Shown here one piece after another: positions 34,601 through 45,607 of a DNA stretch of 64,000 nt. Each line of letters begins with the position of its first letter. Positions within the stretch are counted from its first letter, which is position 1. Location of the stretch: the NCBI RefSeq assembly GCF_003473485.1, contig NC_053045.1:3808501-3872500 (forward strand). Direction: 5' to 3'. Position numbers and translations under genes: made by a program. The DNA comes from Medicago truncatula (Eukaryota > Streptophyta > Magnoliopsida > Fabales > Fabaceae). The notes under the pieces are model-generated. The model was not told the origin of the DNA. It worked only from the letters and a program-made list of their open reading frames with translations, and did no database searches.

Positions 34601-35323
34601 AAATTCAACATGAATATTGGTTTATCAATAATACTTTTAATTATTTACTAAAAACAGAGAAATAAATGAAACAAAATAAGTAATAAATGATTAAGGATAG
34701 TATATGGAAAAGATGAATAATAGTATAAAAAATAACATCGGTAAAAAAAAAGAAGCAAAGTTTATTGTTTTTATAATATGTGTAAAAAGGGAAGAAAGAA
34801 AAACACAATAAAGGGAAGAGTATATATATATTATTACCTACGTTCCATTTTAATTTTCATATTTACATATAAAAATTGTTTATATTTACCTGTATACTAC
34901 TCTTGGGTTTTTAATGCATAGAAAAAAATGAAATGGTATAATAAATAATTAAAGATTTTCCTTCAAAACAAAATAATTAAAGATAAAAAAAATAACAAAA
35001 TTGATGTAAAAAAAAAAACCCCTAGATGGACAACAAAAAATGGACTAGAGAGTATCACAAATAAAATATTCACATCGACAACAACCTAAATATTTATAAA
35101 ATATAAGTCAAATCTTAGTATTAGCATTTTATGACATTATATAATAGTGTTATTAAACTCATCAATATCCCAGTCAAAAAAAAAAAAAATCAATATATTG
35201 ACACATTCATGACATAAATTGCATGTTACTTGCTTATGAGTTATGAACTTATCAGATAAAGCATAGTCATACTCAATAGTCAAAACTCAAAATTAGTGTA
35301 GGGAAGACTCTTGTTCATAGGAT
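31619..35323. other. Intergenic between the ferroportins, repeat debris
   Basis: No gene recognised. 33730-34400 is less AT-rich and looks like retrotransposon LTR sequence (separate entry). From about 35180 the text matches the region before ferroportin A (ATATTGACAC, TTGTTCATA), so it belongs to the duplicated unit. Poly-A/T runs and AT-rich DNA fill the rest. Confidence 0.45.
33730..34390. repeat. LTR-like fragment with an inner insertion
   Basis: TTCCCACACTTTCTTACACA and, after an interruption, CTCTCATACTGACTTGATCG with GCTAACGTGTCTACAAAC resemble the R-U5 part of a gypsy-type LTR. The interrupting part (about 33987-34258) starts GGGCCGGTCC and ends AGGGCCACCCC and looks like a separate repeat. 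No coding sequence. Identification by resemblance only. Confidence 0.35.
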
Positions 35324-38300
35324 ATGGATGAAAGAGAAATTTTGAGGGAAACTTTGCTATCTCAAGAACAAGATTTTCCTTCTTCTTTGATCACTTATTT
35401 ATACTTTGGTCACTTTTTAGCTAGATGGGGTTCCAGGTTCTTTTTTCATTAATATTTCTCATCATGCTTTTAACTCATAATATTATATTATTCATTCATT
35501 CATATAGCACTATTGAATTGAACTTGATCCTTTTGTTGATATATATATTTTATATATACTTTAATTTCTTGAGGAAAAAGGTTGAACTGAAACTATTGGT
35601 TTTGTCTTTATGAAATCATAATTTTATGAAATGGAACAAAAAGGGATCACCTTTTGTTTTGGCTGAGATTTTTATAATCATTAATGTTTTTGTTTTTGCA
35701 GAATGTGGGAATTTTCTGTTGGTTTATATATGATCAGTATTTGGCCAGACTCACTGCTCTATGCAGCAATATATGGTGCTGTTGAATCTGCTTCCATTGC
35801 ATTGTTTGGTCCCATAATTGGAACATGGGTTGATAAGTTGACTTACCAAAAGGTGTGATCCCAAATATATTGCTAACTTCTTCTTTGAACAAATCAAGAT
35901 TTTAGTTTGCGGTTGCAGTTGCGTTTCAATTCTTAATATTGTAAAGAATTGTAGTCAAATGTGATTCACGTTCGCGTTGTGGTCATACAGACATCCAAAG
36001 TTTTGATGTCATGTACTGTATAATTTGGGTTTTATGTCTGTTTTTGGTGTAACCGTAGAAGATAAAAAAGTAAACAGAGAAATAAACATATATAGTGTCA
36101 CATACAGCGTCAGTGATCTGATGTTCAAATAACACAATTGTTATGTTAATCATCACATATGCTTAGATTCTTGTCGTTTACAATATAAATAGTGAGATAT
36201 GGACAAAATTTTAAGATAAAAAAAATGTAGTTATATGTGTCTTTAGTTGTTTGAAATCGCTTAAAATAATACCTTCGTGCTATGAATTTGGCTTTATTGA
36301 AGTAAAACCCTTCATTTTTTTATTGGCAGGTTTTGAAATTGTGGTTGGTGACACAAAATCTGTCTTTTATTATTGCTGGTGCCACTGTTGTTACCTTACT
36401 AGTCTACTCATCTTTGAAGTTTACAAATTTCCCAGTTTTCTTATTACTTGTAGTCATAATCAATATCTGTGGTGGCATTGGAGTGCTTTCAACTCTTGCT
36501 GGTACTATCTTGATAGAAAGAGAATGGTAACATTTTTAACCTTCAATGAAAATTGATTAATATCATTAGCTAGAGAAAAATATATATGAAATCAGATTAA
36601 GCAACTATAATGAATAATCTAATTGCTTAAATCAAATATTGATACAAAATATTTAGTTTTCATTTTTCATCATCATGGTTGCCTTTAGTATCTCTCAAAA
36701 TTTACTTCGTCCAGCCGACTCACACGGTCACACCTAGGCTGGCCGATTTGTGTACGACACAAACTCACACTTTTATGTATCGAAAACCACGCAAATGTTT
36801 CACAGTATGATTTCTTAAAGGGAATTGTATCATGCGAAAGAGATTAATTTACACACGCTGACAGTGTAATTTGCAGATGCATCCAATTAAATTACTTTTT
36901 TGCGCGTTCTAGTACATGCTAAATGTCTAGTTAAAACTATAGGAAAAATATTATACGAAAAGTATATTTTTTCTGTGCAGGTTGTTAGTTATATCCGAAG
37001 GTCAACCTTCCGAACTGCTGACAAAGATGAATTCAGTTACGAGACGGATTGATCTAACCTGCAAACTCCTCGCACCTGTCTTAACTGGTTTTATAATAAG
37101 CTTTGTATCCCTTAAAGCATCTGCTATAACACTGGCACTTTGGAATGGTGTTTCTGTTTGGGTGGAGTATTGGCTTTTTACATCTGTGTATAGTGGAATT
37201 CCTGCTTTGCGTCGAAGTGGCCAGAGGAGAATGGAAAGGCTTTCATCACAAAGTGATCTAGAAAGGAACAATTTAACTGCTGAGAGTGATAGTTTGCTTC
37301 ATGATAATGGTGATATCTCAGAATTGGTGGATGGAAAAAGCAGGAAAACAATTTCTGAGTGGATTTCAAAAATCTCTTATGTTGATGCTTGGAGAGTTTA
37401 TTTGCAGCAAGAAGTTGTGCTTCCTGGACTAGCTCTGGCTTTGCTATTTTTCACTGTACTCAGGTGAATGCTTACAAAAAACAATTGCAAGTATATATAC
37501 AGACAACAAAAAAACTAGGGCCTGTTTGGATTGATAATTTTGAACTTATATAATAGCATAAACGCTTATAGGACTATTTGATAGAGCTTTAGGAAATAGC
37601 TTATGACATGTCCATAAGCTGCTTTCAGCTTCTATTGATAAGCTCTCCAAGATAACTTTGGAAGCGTTTAGTTAAGTTGTTTATCCAAACAAGACTCTAG
37701 TCTGAAATTAGCCTTTTCCAATAATGCTTTTAGTGTCCACTCCACTCTATTCATGAACACAACTTCTGAAAAAATGTCTTAAATTTCTTTGATGTAAATT
37801 GGTAATGAATTATCACTGATAAAGTTTCAATTACTTGTTTCAGCTTTGGAACTTTGATGACAGCTACTTTAGAATGGGAAGGTATACCTGCATATGTTAT
37901 TGGAATAGCACGAGGAATAAGCGCTGCAATCGGAATAGCTGCAACAGTTTTATATCCTGTTCTAGAGTATCATATGTCAGCTATTAGAACTGGACTTTGG
38001 TCTATCTGGTCTCAGGTACAAACCTACAAATGATTTTAAAGTGCTCTCAATAAGTGACATGTTATGCATGCTTTTAAAAAATGGTCCACGATAGAGATCT
38101 AAGCCGCAACATCAAAGATTTTTAATGTGTCTCCGACTCTATCGTGGCCGTAATTTAAAACCTTTGTTATGAGTTCTGGTGAAATGTTCAATTTCTTTTC
38201 TTTATGAACATTTATTGAAAAATTCTATACATGTTTATGTATGATTTGGATGCAGTGGACTTGCCTTCTACCTTGTCTAGCTGCAATATGGATCTATAAT

Positions 38301-39068
38301 GGCATTTTATCCTCGTATATTTTGATGGGGAGCGTTGCAATATCTCGGCTTGGACTGTGGATGTTTGACTTGTCTGTACTTCAACAAATGCAGGCAAGAA
38401 ATAAGTTTCATATTTATTCCAAATTGTTTCAAATGTGAAATCTAGCTTTAAATGTTTATGATGAACCAATGTTCCTTTTTCTTCATAATCATCTTGGCCT
38501 GATTATTTTTATTTCAATTTTCTTGAATAGAACCTTGTTCCTGAATCGGATCGTTTGATTGTTGGAGGTGTTCAGAGTTCACTTCAGTCCTTTATGGATT
38601 TATTGGCCTATGTTATGGGAATCATAATATCTGATCCACAGGTGAGTTTTAAAACCAAAACTATACTTTTCCAATACATACATACACACATGCACACATA
38701 CGTACACACGTAAATACATACATACGAATGAGCAAGAGAATTGGGGGTTCATTGCTTATTATATTACATAACTTGCTTTACTTATGGAGTAAAGATTCAC
38801 TAGGGTTGATAGTTATGTATGTACTATGAAGATGTTGAACTACTGTAAAAAAATGGCCATGCCTATAGCTTTGAATCTGATGCTTCACAAAATCACTGAT
38901 GTACTCATCCTTGTCTCTGTGTGTCACATTCAGGAGTTCTGGAAGTTAAGTTTATTATCATTTCTGGCAGTCACATTAGCTGCATTCCTCTACTGCATCC
39001 ATGTGTTCCGCGTGCGGAAGCATATTTTTCACTTTGACAAACTATGGTGTCGTAATTCTTCTACATGA
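35324..39068 (+). CDS. Ferroportin (SLC40/IREG) metal exporter, copy B
   Basis: Eight exons: 35324-35436, 35702-35852, 36330-36526, 36981-37463, 37844-38015, 38256-38393, 38531-38641 and 38934-39068, in frame, 499 residues. Exons 2, 3 and 5-8 have exactly the same lengths as copy A. Exon 1 is nine bases shorter and exon 4 three bases shorter. The protein opens MDERILRETLL-like (MDEREILRETLLSQEQDFPS) with the LYFGHFLARWGSRMWEFSVG motif. The exon 4 loop is the most diverged part (ERNNLTAESDSLLHDNGDIS). The helices are nearly the same as in copy A, and the GC donor of intron 6 is kept. A functional tandem paralogue, possibly the gene named FPN3 in Medicago. Differences in leader and loop point to altered expression or targeting more than altered transport. 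Confidence 0.93.
37515..37693. mobile_element. MITE in ferroportin B intron 4
   Basis: Begins GGGCCTGTTTGGATTGATAA and ends AGTTGTTTATCCAAACAAGA, same family as 28204-28502. Sequence on both sides (GTCTGAAATTAGCC, AGTGTCCACTC) matches the copy A intron, so the two sit at one orthologous site. Confidence 0.75.
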
Positions 39069-40434
39069 TCGTCGTAAGTTGTGGGGCGAACCAAGGTAAG
39101 TTGAGACCTAAATCTCAGCGAGGCCTCAGAGTGAACAAATCATAAAGAGAGGTTGCTTGTGCAATTTTTGTTGGACTTCAGAGTGAATGTGAAATCATGA
39201 AATTAGTAGGCTAGAGGCCGAGTATGTTTGGCCGAGGTCCTAAAGTAAGGGCTTGAGAGAAACTTTACTCACCCCACCATTCTAAATAAGTGCATTGGAT
39301 TCCGGAAATACACATCCATACAAAGAAATAATCGTGTTTTGTTCAAAAATACGCATCTGGACGGCACAAAAACTGTGTTTTATCTGGATATTTACTTTCG
39401 AAGTGCTTTTGAGGGCGGGAAAGTTCGTCCACTTATGCTAGGTGCTAGGGTTGACCCTGTTGAATATTGTGAAGCCTAATTCTTGTAATCACCTTTCATA
39501 TCATTTGGAGGAATTAATGGTAATGGAATAAGAGTCTTTAGTGTGTTGGATTGAATCTTGCTATTTAGACTTAATTAAGAGTTAAGACCATCCTAGATTC
39601 ATAACACAATTTATGTTTTAAAATTTGAGGATGACTTTGAGGGTTTATTATCTTCTTTATGTTACTTCTCTTTTTTTCTTTCTAGCAATGCATTTTTCTA
39701 ATGAGAGCTCAAGCATTTGAATAACTATGATTGGTAAGATCTATCATTTTGAGTGTCCCCTTTCCAAGTTTTCCACGTATGAAGAGTGTGTTAGATGTAG
39801 TAATTTTTTTTTTTTTTTGTAGTGGCCGGGATTTGAATCCGGACCTTGCATATATTATACACTGTCACTATTAACTGAGCTAAGAGAGAAATCGCTTTAC
39901 AAGCAGGAGAGTAGTTAAATTTTAGGTTAATTATGTTTTTAGTATTTTTTTAAACTGAGTATCCTCCGTGTGCAACTTGTAGAGACTAATCCTTCGAGTC
40001 TTGTGCGATCCAAATGAGCGGAAAACTCTCCCTAAGAGTTTTAACGTTGTTGCATGCCCAAGACTAGATTTAAATCCAAAATTTTGGTTAAACTAAAAGA
40101 GACTCGTGTCATCTCATCAAAGCGTTATTGAGTTTTAGTATTTTTAACAGAAGCTGGTAATTCAACTTTAGTTCTTAAAAGAAAAAAGAAAAACTATCCT
40201 TTTTTTTTTTTAATGAAAGAGGACCAAAGCACAAAAGAAAAACTACCTTTTTTTTTATTTTTGAAAGAAAAAGAAAACTATCTTTGTCATCTCTAAAATA
40301 TTTATCTAATATTAAATGTCACATTAGCTAAAAAATAATAATATGTTAAAGTAAGTGTTTGTTTTGTGATTTAAAGTAACATTAATTATTTAATTTCAAT
40401 TCTACCCTTTATATTAATATCATGTGCATTACTC
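39069..40434. other. Duplicated 3' flank of ferroportin B, then intergenic
   Basis: 39075-39520 matches the flank of copy A. Beyond that no gene is seen; long T runs occur at about 39809 and 40199. Confidence 0.55.
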
Positions 40435-40773
40435 GGGTGCGTTTGGTTTGCAAAATAGTAAGTACTGGACAACACAGTATAATGCAGAACAGCACAACAC
40501 AAGGCATAACAGCACATCACAAATTTTTATGGTATTGAATAATTTCTTGTTTTATATGTTTTTTGGGGGACGAAATGTTATTTTGGTGTTTTAGACAACT
40601 TGTACGTGGGACAAAAAGTTGTGCTGTGGTTTGGTGAGGGACAAAAATTTTAGTTTTTGTCCTGTCCCTTGCCTTCAGTTTGTTCTGTCCCTGAAACAGT
40701 TTTACAAATCAAACACTAGACAACTGGAGTTGTTCTGTCTTGTCCTTCATTTTTTAACAAATCAAACGCACCC
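40435..40773. mobile_element. MITE with GGGTGCGTTTG ends, 339 bp
   Basis: The left end GGGTGCGTTTGGTTTG and the right end CAAATCAAACGCACCC are inverted. The inner parts (ACAACACAG-type, GACAAAAA) are also loosely inverted. No clear target duplication, so the superfamily is unassigned; the ends resemble common Tourist or hAT MITEs. Confidence 0.65.
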
Positions 40774-41185
40774 TTAATTCGGTTATACTCCTTAAACTAA
40801 CTTATTCCTAATCCTAGTTAACACTCCAATTAACACTTAAAACCCTAAATCTACTTTTTTAGGCGCCAATCAATCCTAACCCTTGGATCAACATCTTTGG
40901 GTGCCGCTTAATTATGAACCCTACATCTGATCTTGTTTATGGCTAGCACAAATCACAACACACGGAAAATTTCCCTCCTTGCCTTACGCCACATAATGCA
41001 GTCTGTGCTTCCTTTCCAAGTTCCAACTTCCCTTATCACATTAAATTGGCTTATACTTTCCCATGCATATGTGTTGTACCAATGCAAGGTGCTTTCATGG
41101 CATATGATTTATGTGAGTGTATATATATAATCCATTCACTCTGTTGACCTCTCATCCTTTCAACTCACATCAGTTACATTTCTCC
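40774..41185. promoter_or_regulatory. Intergenic with a TATA-like box before the B3-like relic
   Basis: A GTGTATATATATAATCC tract at about 41116-41132 lies some 55-70 bases before the ATG at 41186 and could be the TATA box of the small gene that follows. Confidence 0.4.
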
Positions 41186-42169
41186 ATGGCCAATAACGAT
41201 ATCCAGGTTTTGCTTTCATACTACTTCATGACTGGTATGTGCATTCTATATTCGTGATACTGAAATTTGTTTATGTTTTTGTACCCTGGGGCGGTTTCAC
41301 CACCCAGCTAGCCTGGGCACGCGCCCGGGCTCAACCGATACTCAGGACGGATCTCTTTGGGGATCTAAGGGAGCCATACCATTCCTCAAGCTTGCTATAT
41401 ATATTATATTGGGCATAAATAATCAAAAAGTTTACTCCGTTGAACCGGCTCCCCCACACTAAAATCAAAACAAGCTAACCATTAAATCTACTTACCACTT
41501 CTTGTTACACATTGAAACGGTTCTGTATATATTATATACAATTTTGGCACCCCTATCAAATATAATCAGGATTCGCCATTGCGCATACTTTCTTTGTATC
41601 GCTACAAGAAGTTTACAACAAATTTGAATTTTTGTGACGGCCAAAATCCGTCAATATAGGAAAAATTTATGTAGCTAAATTCGTCTGTCGATGCCAAATG
41701 GCTGTCACGACATGTTTTCCACCTTTACCTACGGTTTTTTCCGTAGGTAAAACTTATCATTATTTTATTTTGCCCAGCTCTATAAATTTTCTGGCTCCGC
41801 CACTGTTTGTACCAGCACCTTTGCACCCAAATCCGAGTCCGAGTTGGAGAAGATCGTCAATGATCTTCGAATCAAATACCGCACGTATGTTGTCGATCTT
41901 GATGTTGAATACGTAAGTAGTCATATCTTTCTATATATGATGTTATCACCTCCACAAAATTCATTGATTAAGATGCTGATTCTTCATCTATTTACTTTTA
42001 GGGGATGGTTGTTTTGCCAAGCATGTTTGGCCATGACTTTGGGGACGAACTTGGTCGCTACGCAGTGTTGGTGGACCGTAACTCCAATGAGTTTGAGGTT
42101 TTGGTAGAGAGAAACAATGGCAGATGCATTGGTTTTGATCATATGAAAATGATTAAATTATTTGTATGA
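41186..42169 (+). pseudogene. Small B3-like gene relic, disrupted by a hAT element
   Basis: An ATG at 41186 opens MANNDIQVLLSYYFMT. After the transposon at 41286-41805, a frame reads TFAPKSESELEKIVNDLRIK and VVDLDVEY up to a GT donor at 41913. After an AG at 42001 it continues GMVVLPSMFGHDFGDELGRY to a stop at 42169. The last part resembles a B3 DNA-binding pseudobarrel (LPS.F pattern, later FEVLVERNNGR), a group with many small members in legumes. The parts do not join in one frame by any intron I could define, and the transposon sits in the middle, so I treat it as broken. The B3 assignment is tentative. Confidence 0.4.
41286..41805. mobile_element. Non-autonomous hAT-like element, 520 bp
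   Basis: The identical 8-base duplication TTTGTACC flanks it (41278-41285 and 41806-41813). The ends are an imperfect inverted repeat (CTGGGGCGG on the left; CTCCGCCACTG on the right, whose complement is CAGTGGCGGAG). An 8-base duplication with CAG.GGCGG ends is typical of hAT. The inside contains a smaller fold-back (CCTACGG against CCGTAGG). Confidence 0.88.
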
Positions 42170-43194
42170 AGAAGATATTATTTGCAGCAATGAAACGAAT
42201 ATAATTAGCTTAAAATTATTATGAGAACTCATTTTTAAGTGTTTTAAACTTAAAAGAATGAATTCAATTACAAAATTGGCTTATTAAAAATTACTCCTGA
42301 ATTCAATCATTGAAATGGCTGTTGATAATTCTCAATATGTTGGATTTTCTAAATTGCGGCGTAACCGTAACTCTTTACACTAAACTCTAAAATTAAGTCA
42401 GCATATTATTGAAGGATAGGCAAAGGAGTTTAGTGGACATTTATAATCAAGTTAGTGTAAAAGATACACATTAATGGATCCATGCCATTTGATGCAGTGT
42501 TTATGTTTTAGTGTTTTCACAAGCTTTTCATTTTACGCATTTTTATGGCAGTGGTAGCAACATAAAATTGTATTCAAGCATTAAGTACCTCATTTTTATA
42601 TAAACCTTTCATATATTTCTAATAGCTTTTTAATTGTGATTTTGGACGTACAAAGTTCCAAGCATTGCAGTTCAACAAGCTTTAAAATGGAAAATCATAT
42701 AGTGTCACGCATGGCATCCCCCATTCAATGCACTAAAACAATATTGTCACTCAACTAATTATCTAGGAGCTGCAATATTGTTTTTTCCTGTAAATCATAA
42801 ATTGTACTAAAACAATAAATTGCTAATTAGAAAAAATTGCTGATATATTTTGTAAGATTAAACTCAGTCTTATTTATTTTGACGTTGTACATGATAAAAG
42901 CCTAAGTATTTATATTATGGATTTCTTAATAATTTAAATTCACATTTTTCATTGACGTTTTTATCATATCAACCCTTAATATATGATTTTAATAATCTAT
43001 GAATAACTTTGTCGAAATAATTTTATAAACAAATTATTTTTTTATAATTATAAAATATTAAATTTAATGATACAAATTAAATTTGAATAATTATATAAAA
43101 TTGAAATGAAATCTAATTGTATTTTAAATACTTATAATTATAATGAAACCCATTTTGGTAATTATACATGTAAAATCAATTTTAATTCAAACTA
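42170..43194. other. AT-rich intergenic stretch
   Basis: No gene, RNA or repeat end recognised. Confidence 0.35.
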
Positions 43195-43570
43195 GGGTTA
43201 ATAGTGTTTTACCCCCTGTAATTTAGGTCATTTCCGATTTTACCCTCTGTAAAATATATTTTTTGGATTTCGTCCTTGTAATTTGAAGATTTTTGGTTTT
43301 GGACCTTCATGAATTTTGACTGTACAAAATCGAAGATATGGCAGGGGGTAAACCGAAATTTGCTTAAATCAACATGGGGGTTAAACCGAAATTTTCTCAA
43401 ATTACAAGGGGGTAAACCTAAATTTGCTCAAATTACAGGGGGTAAAATTTTCCATGAAGGTCCAAAACCAAAAAATCTTCAAATTACAAGGATGAAATTC
43501 AAAAAAACTATTTTACAGGGGGAAAACCGGAAATGACTTATATTACAGGAGGGTAAAAGACTATTAACCC
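43195..43570. mobile_element. Fold-back MITE, Mutator-type, 376 bp
   Basis: Starts GGGTTAATAGTGTTTTACCC and ends with the complement (GGGTAAAAGACTATTAACCC). The arms run about 130 bases and share TCATTTCCG and TTGTAATTTGAAGAT with their inverted copies. The perfect 9-base duplication TTCAAACTA lies at 43186-43194 and 43571-43579. Non-coding. Confidence 0.92.
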
Positions 43571-44887
43571 TTCAAACTATCCAAACAACATGCATTACTA
43601 AGAATCACTTTCATATTAATGCATCCAAACATAAATTAATTTCACTCAACTCACTTTTGATTCGAATCAATTCTATCAAAATCAATTTTTATCACCGCAG
43701 AACCAAACACACACTTAATGGACTGACTGCAACAACCAAGAATGCCATATCATAAGTTATGCGTGTTACCTAGGTAGTACAATTATCTGTGCAGACTATG
43801 GGGTATTGGAATGGTTGCAATTTAGCTAATTAGTATCAAATCAAAATTTATATGGTTCTATAACTCCAAAATTAGTAATAATACAAAGAGTGGGAAATAA
43901 TGAACCTGATTTTAATTTGGAATCAGTAACCCTCAATAAGAGTTTTAGAGAAAATGAAGACTCTTATTTATAATGAACAAGAACATGTTTTTGTGAACAT
44001 GTTTTTGTAAACATTGTATGTGGTGCATTTTCATTCAACAATCGTCTATTTTTGGGTGAACATTTAACAACCATCTTTATTCTTAGTATTTATAGATTGA
44101 ATTGTTTGTTTTAGATACATTTTTGCTCTGGTGTATTTATTCTAAACATCTCTCACCCTTTGATGTTATTGTAACTGAGGCACTCAAGCTCAAAGTAAAA
44201 CACATCAACATTGGGTTGAATGCCTTCATTCAAGTTTAGAGACTTAAAAACAAAGGATGAATTTGTTATTTGATCTGTGATGGATCATAATGGGTGCTCC
44301 TCCACCACTCAAGAGTATTAGCTACTAATTAATGTTTAGAGCTATGTAATCAAAATATGAAGAGGCTAATATGCCAATGTAACATTTGTAATTTTACCTA
44401 ATATATAATAATGCATTTATTTTATGATTTTAGATGTATATGACACGTGCGGTAGCACATGTAGACGATTTAGGGAAAACATAATTATATGTATTTTATA
44501 AGTTATTTCTGTTTGTTCACTATCATAAAAATCATTTTTAGTTTGTAAAAATAGATCTTTTTCAAAAATAAAATTTTTTACAGGGACTAAAAACAATTTT
44601 TTTTTTACCGGAGACTAAAACCAAAACAAGGTATATTTACAGGGACTAAAATCATATGTTACCCTAGTTAAAAATATTGCCAAGATATATTTCCATCTGA
44701 TGCACACTTTTTTGTATGCGCTTCACTTTACAAGCGGCCTAGATCGCCAGAAATCTCCTATGGCTTTTCCTGCCACAAAATCACATGTATTTTATTTAAA
44801 AATATCATTACCAACGACTTAAACAACCAAAAATGGATTTTTAAAAAATCCTTACCGATGGCTACCTAGACCTCAATAAACATAAAT

Positions 44888-44892
<5 letters not shown>
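43571..44892. other. Intergenic, one arm of a fold-back repeat
   Basis: No gene. At about 44577-44660 AGGGACTAAAAACAA and AGGGACTAAAATCATA resemble a right arm of the 4787-5289 family, without a matching left arm. Confidence 0.45.

Positions 44893-44948
<56 letters not shown>
44893..44948. repeat. (AT)n microsatellite, about 28 units
   Basis: Uninterrupted AT dinucleotides, directly against the inverted-repeat element that follows. Confidence 0.98.
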
Positions 44949-44952
<4 letters not shown>

Positions 44953-44954
44953 TA

Positions 44955-45478
44955 GGATCCGTTGACACCAAATTATATCCTTTGATTTGATTTGATCCAT
45001 GGACTCTTAGTAATTCACTCAATCCCCACGGCATCTCGTCTGCACTAGATATCATGGTTTTTTGTGTGACTATTTTTGTTATTTCTCCTACGTTGATGAA
45101 GATTTTATAATTTTCAATCTTTTATCCCAGGTTGATGAGATTCTTGAGAAAAACAATTGTAGAATTGAAATTTTGAGTGTCAATTTCCATTCTTTCCAGA
45201 GCTTTGTTTATTGGATTGAAAACGATTTATGATAATTTTCAATCTTTAAAGCATCTGGAAGGTGCACTCATGTAGAGATAACCGAAAATTAAGAACGAGA
45301 GAAAACTTGAGGCAGCAGATACACAAATTAACAATGAGAGATGAAGACGGGGAAGGTGAGGTTCAATGGGCCACATGTTCGGTGCAGGGTTAAGTGAATT
45401 AACAAGAGCCATTGGATCAAATGAAATCAAGGGACATGATTTGGTGTCAACGAATCCGTTGACACCTGGCGTCAACGG

Positions 45479-45482
<4 letters not shown>
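44955..45482. mobile_element. Inverted-repeat element between microsatellites, 528 bp
   Basis: The left arm starts GGATCCGTTGACACCAAAT and goes on TTTGATTTGATCCATGG and TAATTCACTCAA. The right arm is its inverted counterpart (TTGGTGTCAA, CGTCAACGGATCC, TTAAGTGAATTA, CCATTGGATCAAATG). Arms are about 85-95 bases. No coding sequence and no clear duplication, because both flanks are simple repeats. Confidence 0.75.

Positions 45483-45558
<76 letters not shown>
45482..45558. repeat. Compound (CT)n(AT)n(AC)n microsatellite
   Basis: About 17 CT units, then about 17 AT units, then a short AC run, directly at the right end of the inverted-repeat element. Confidence 0.97.
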
Positions 45559-45607
45559 TTCAAATCTTAATATTTCAATTCTTTGCACAAATCGCAAATC
45601 AAAAGAG

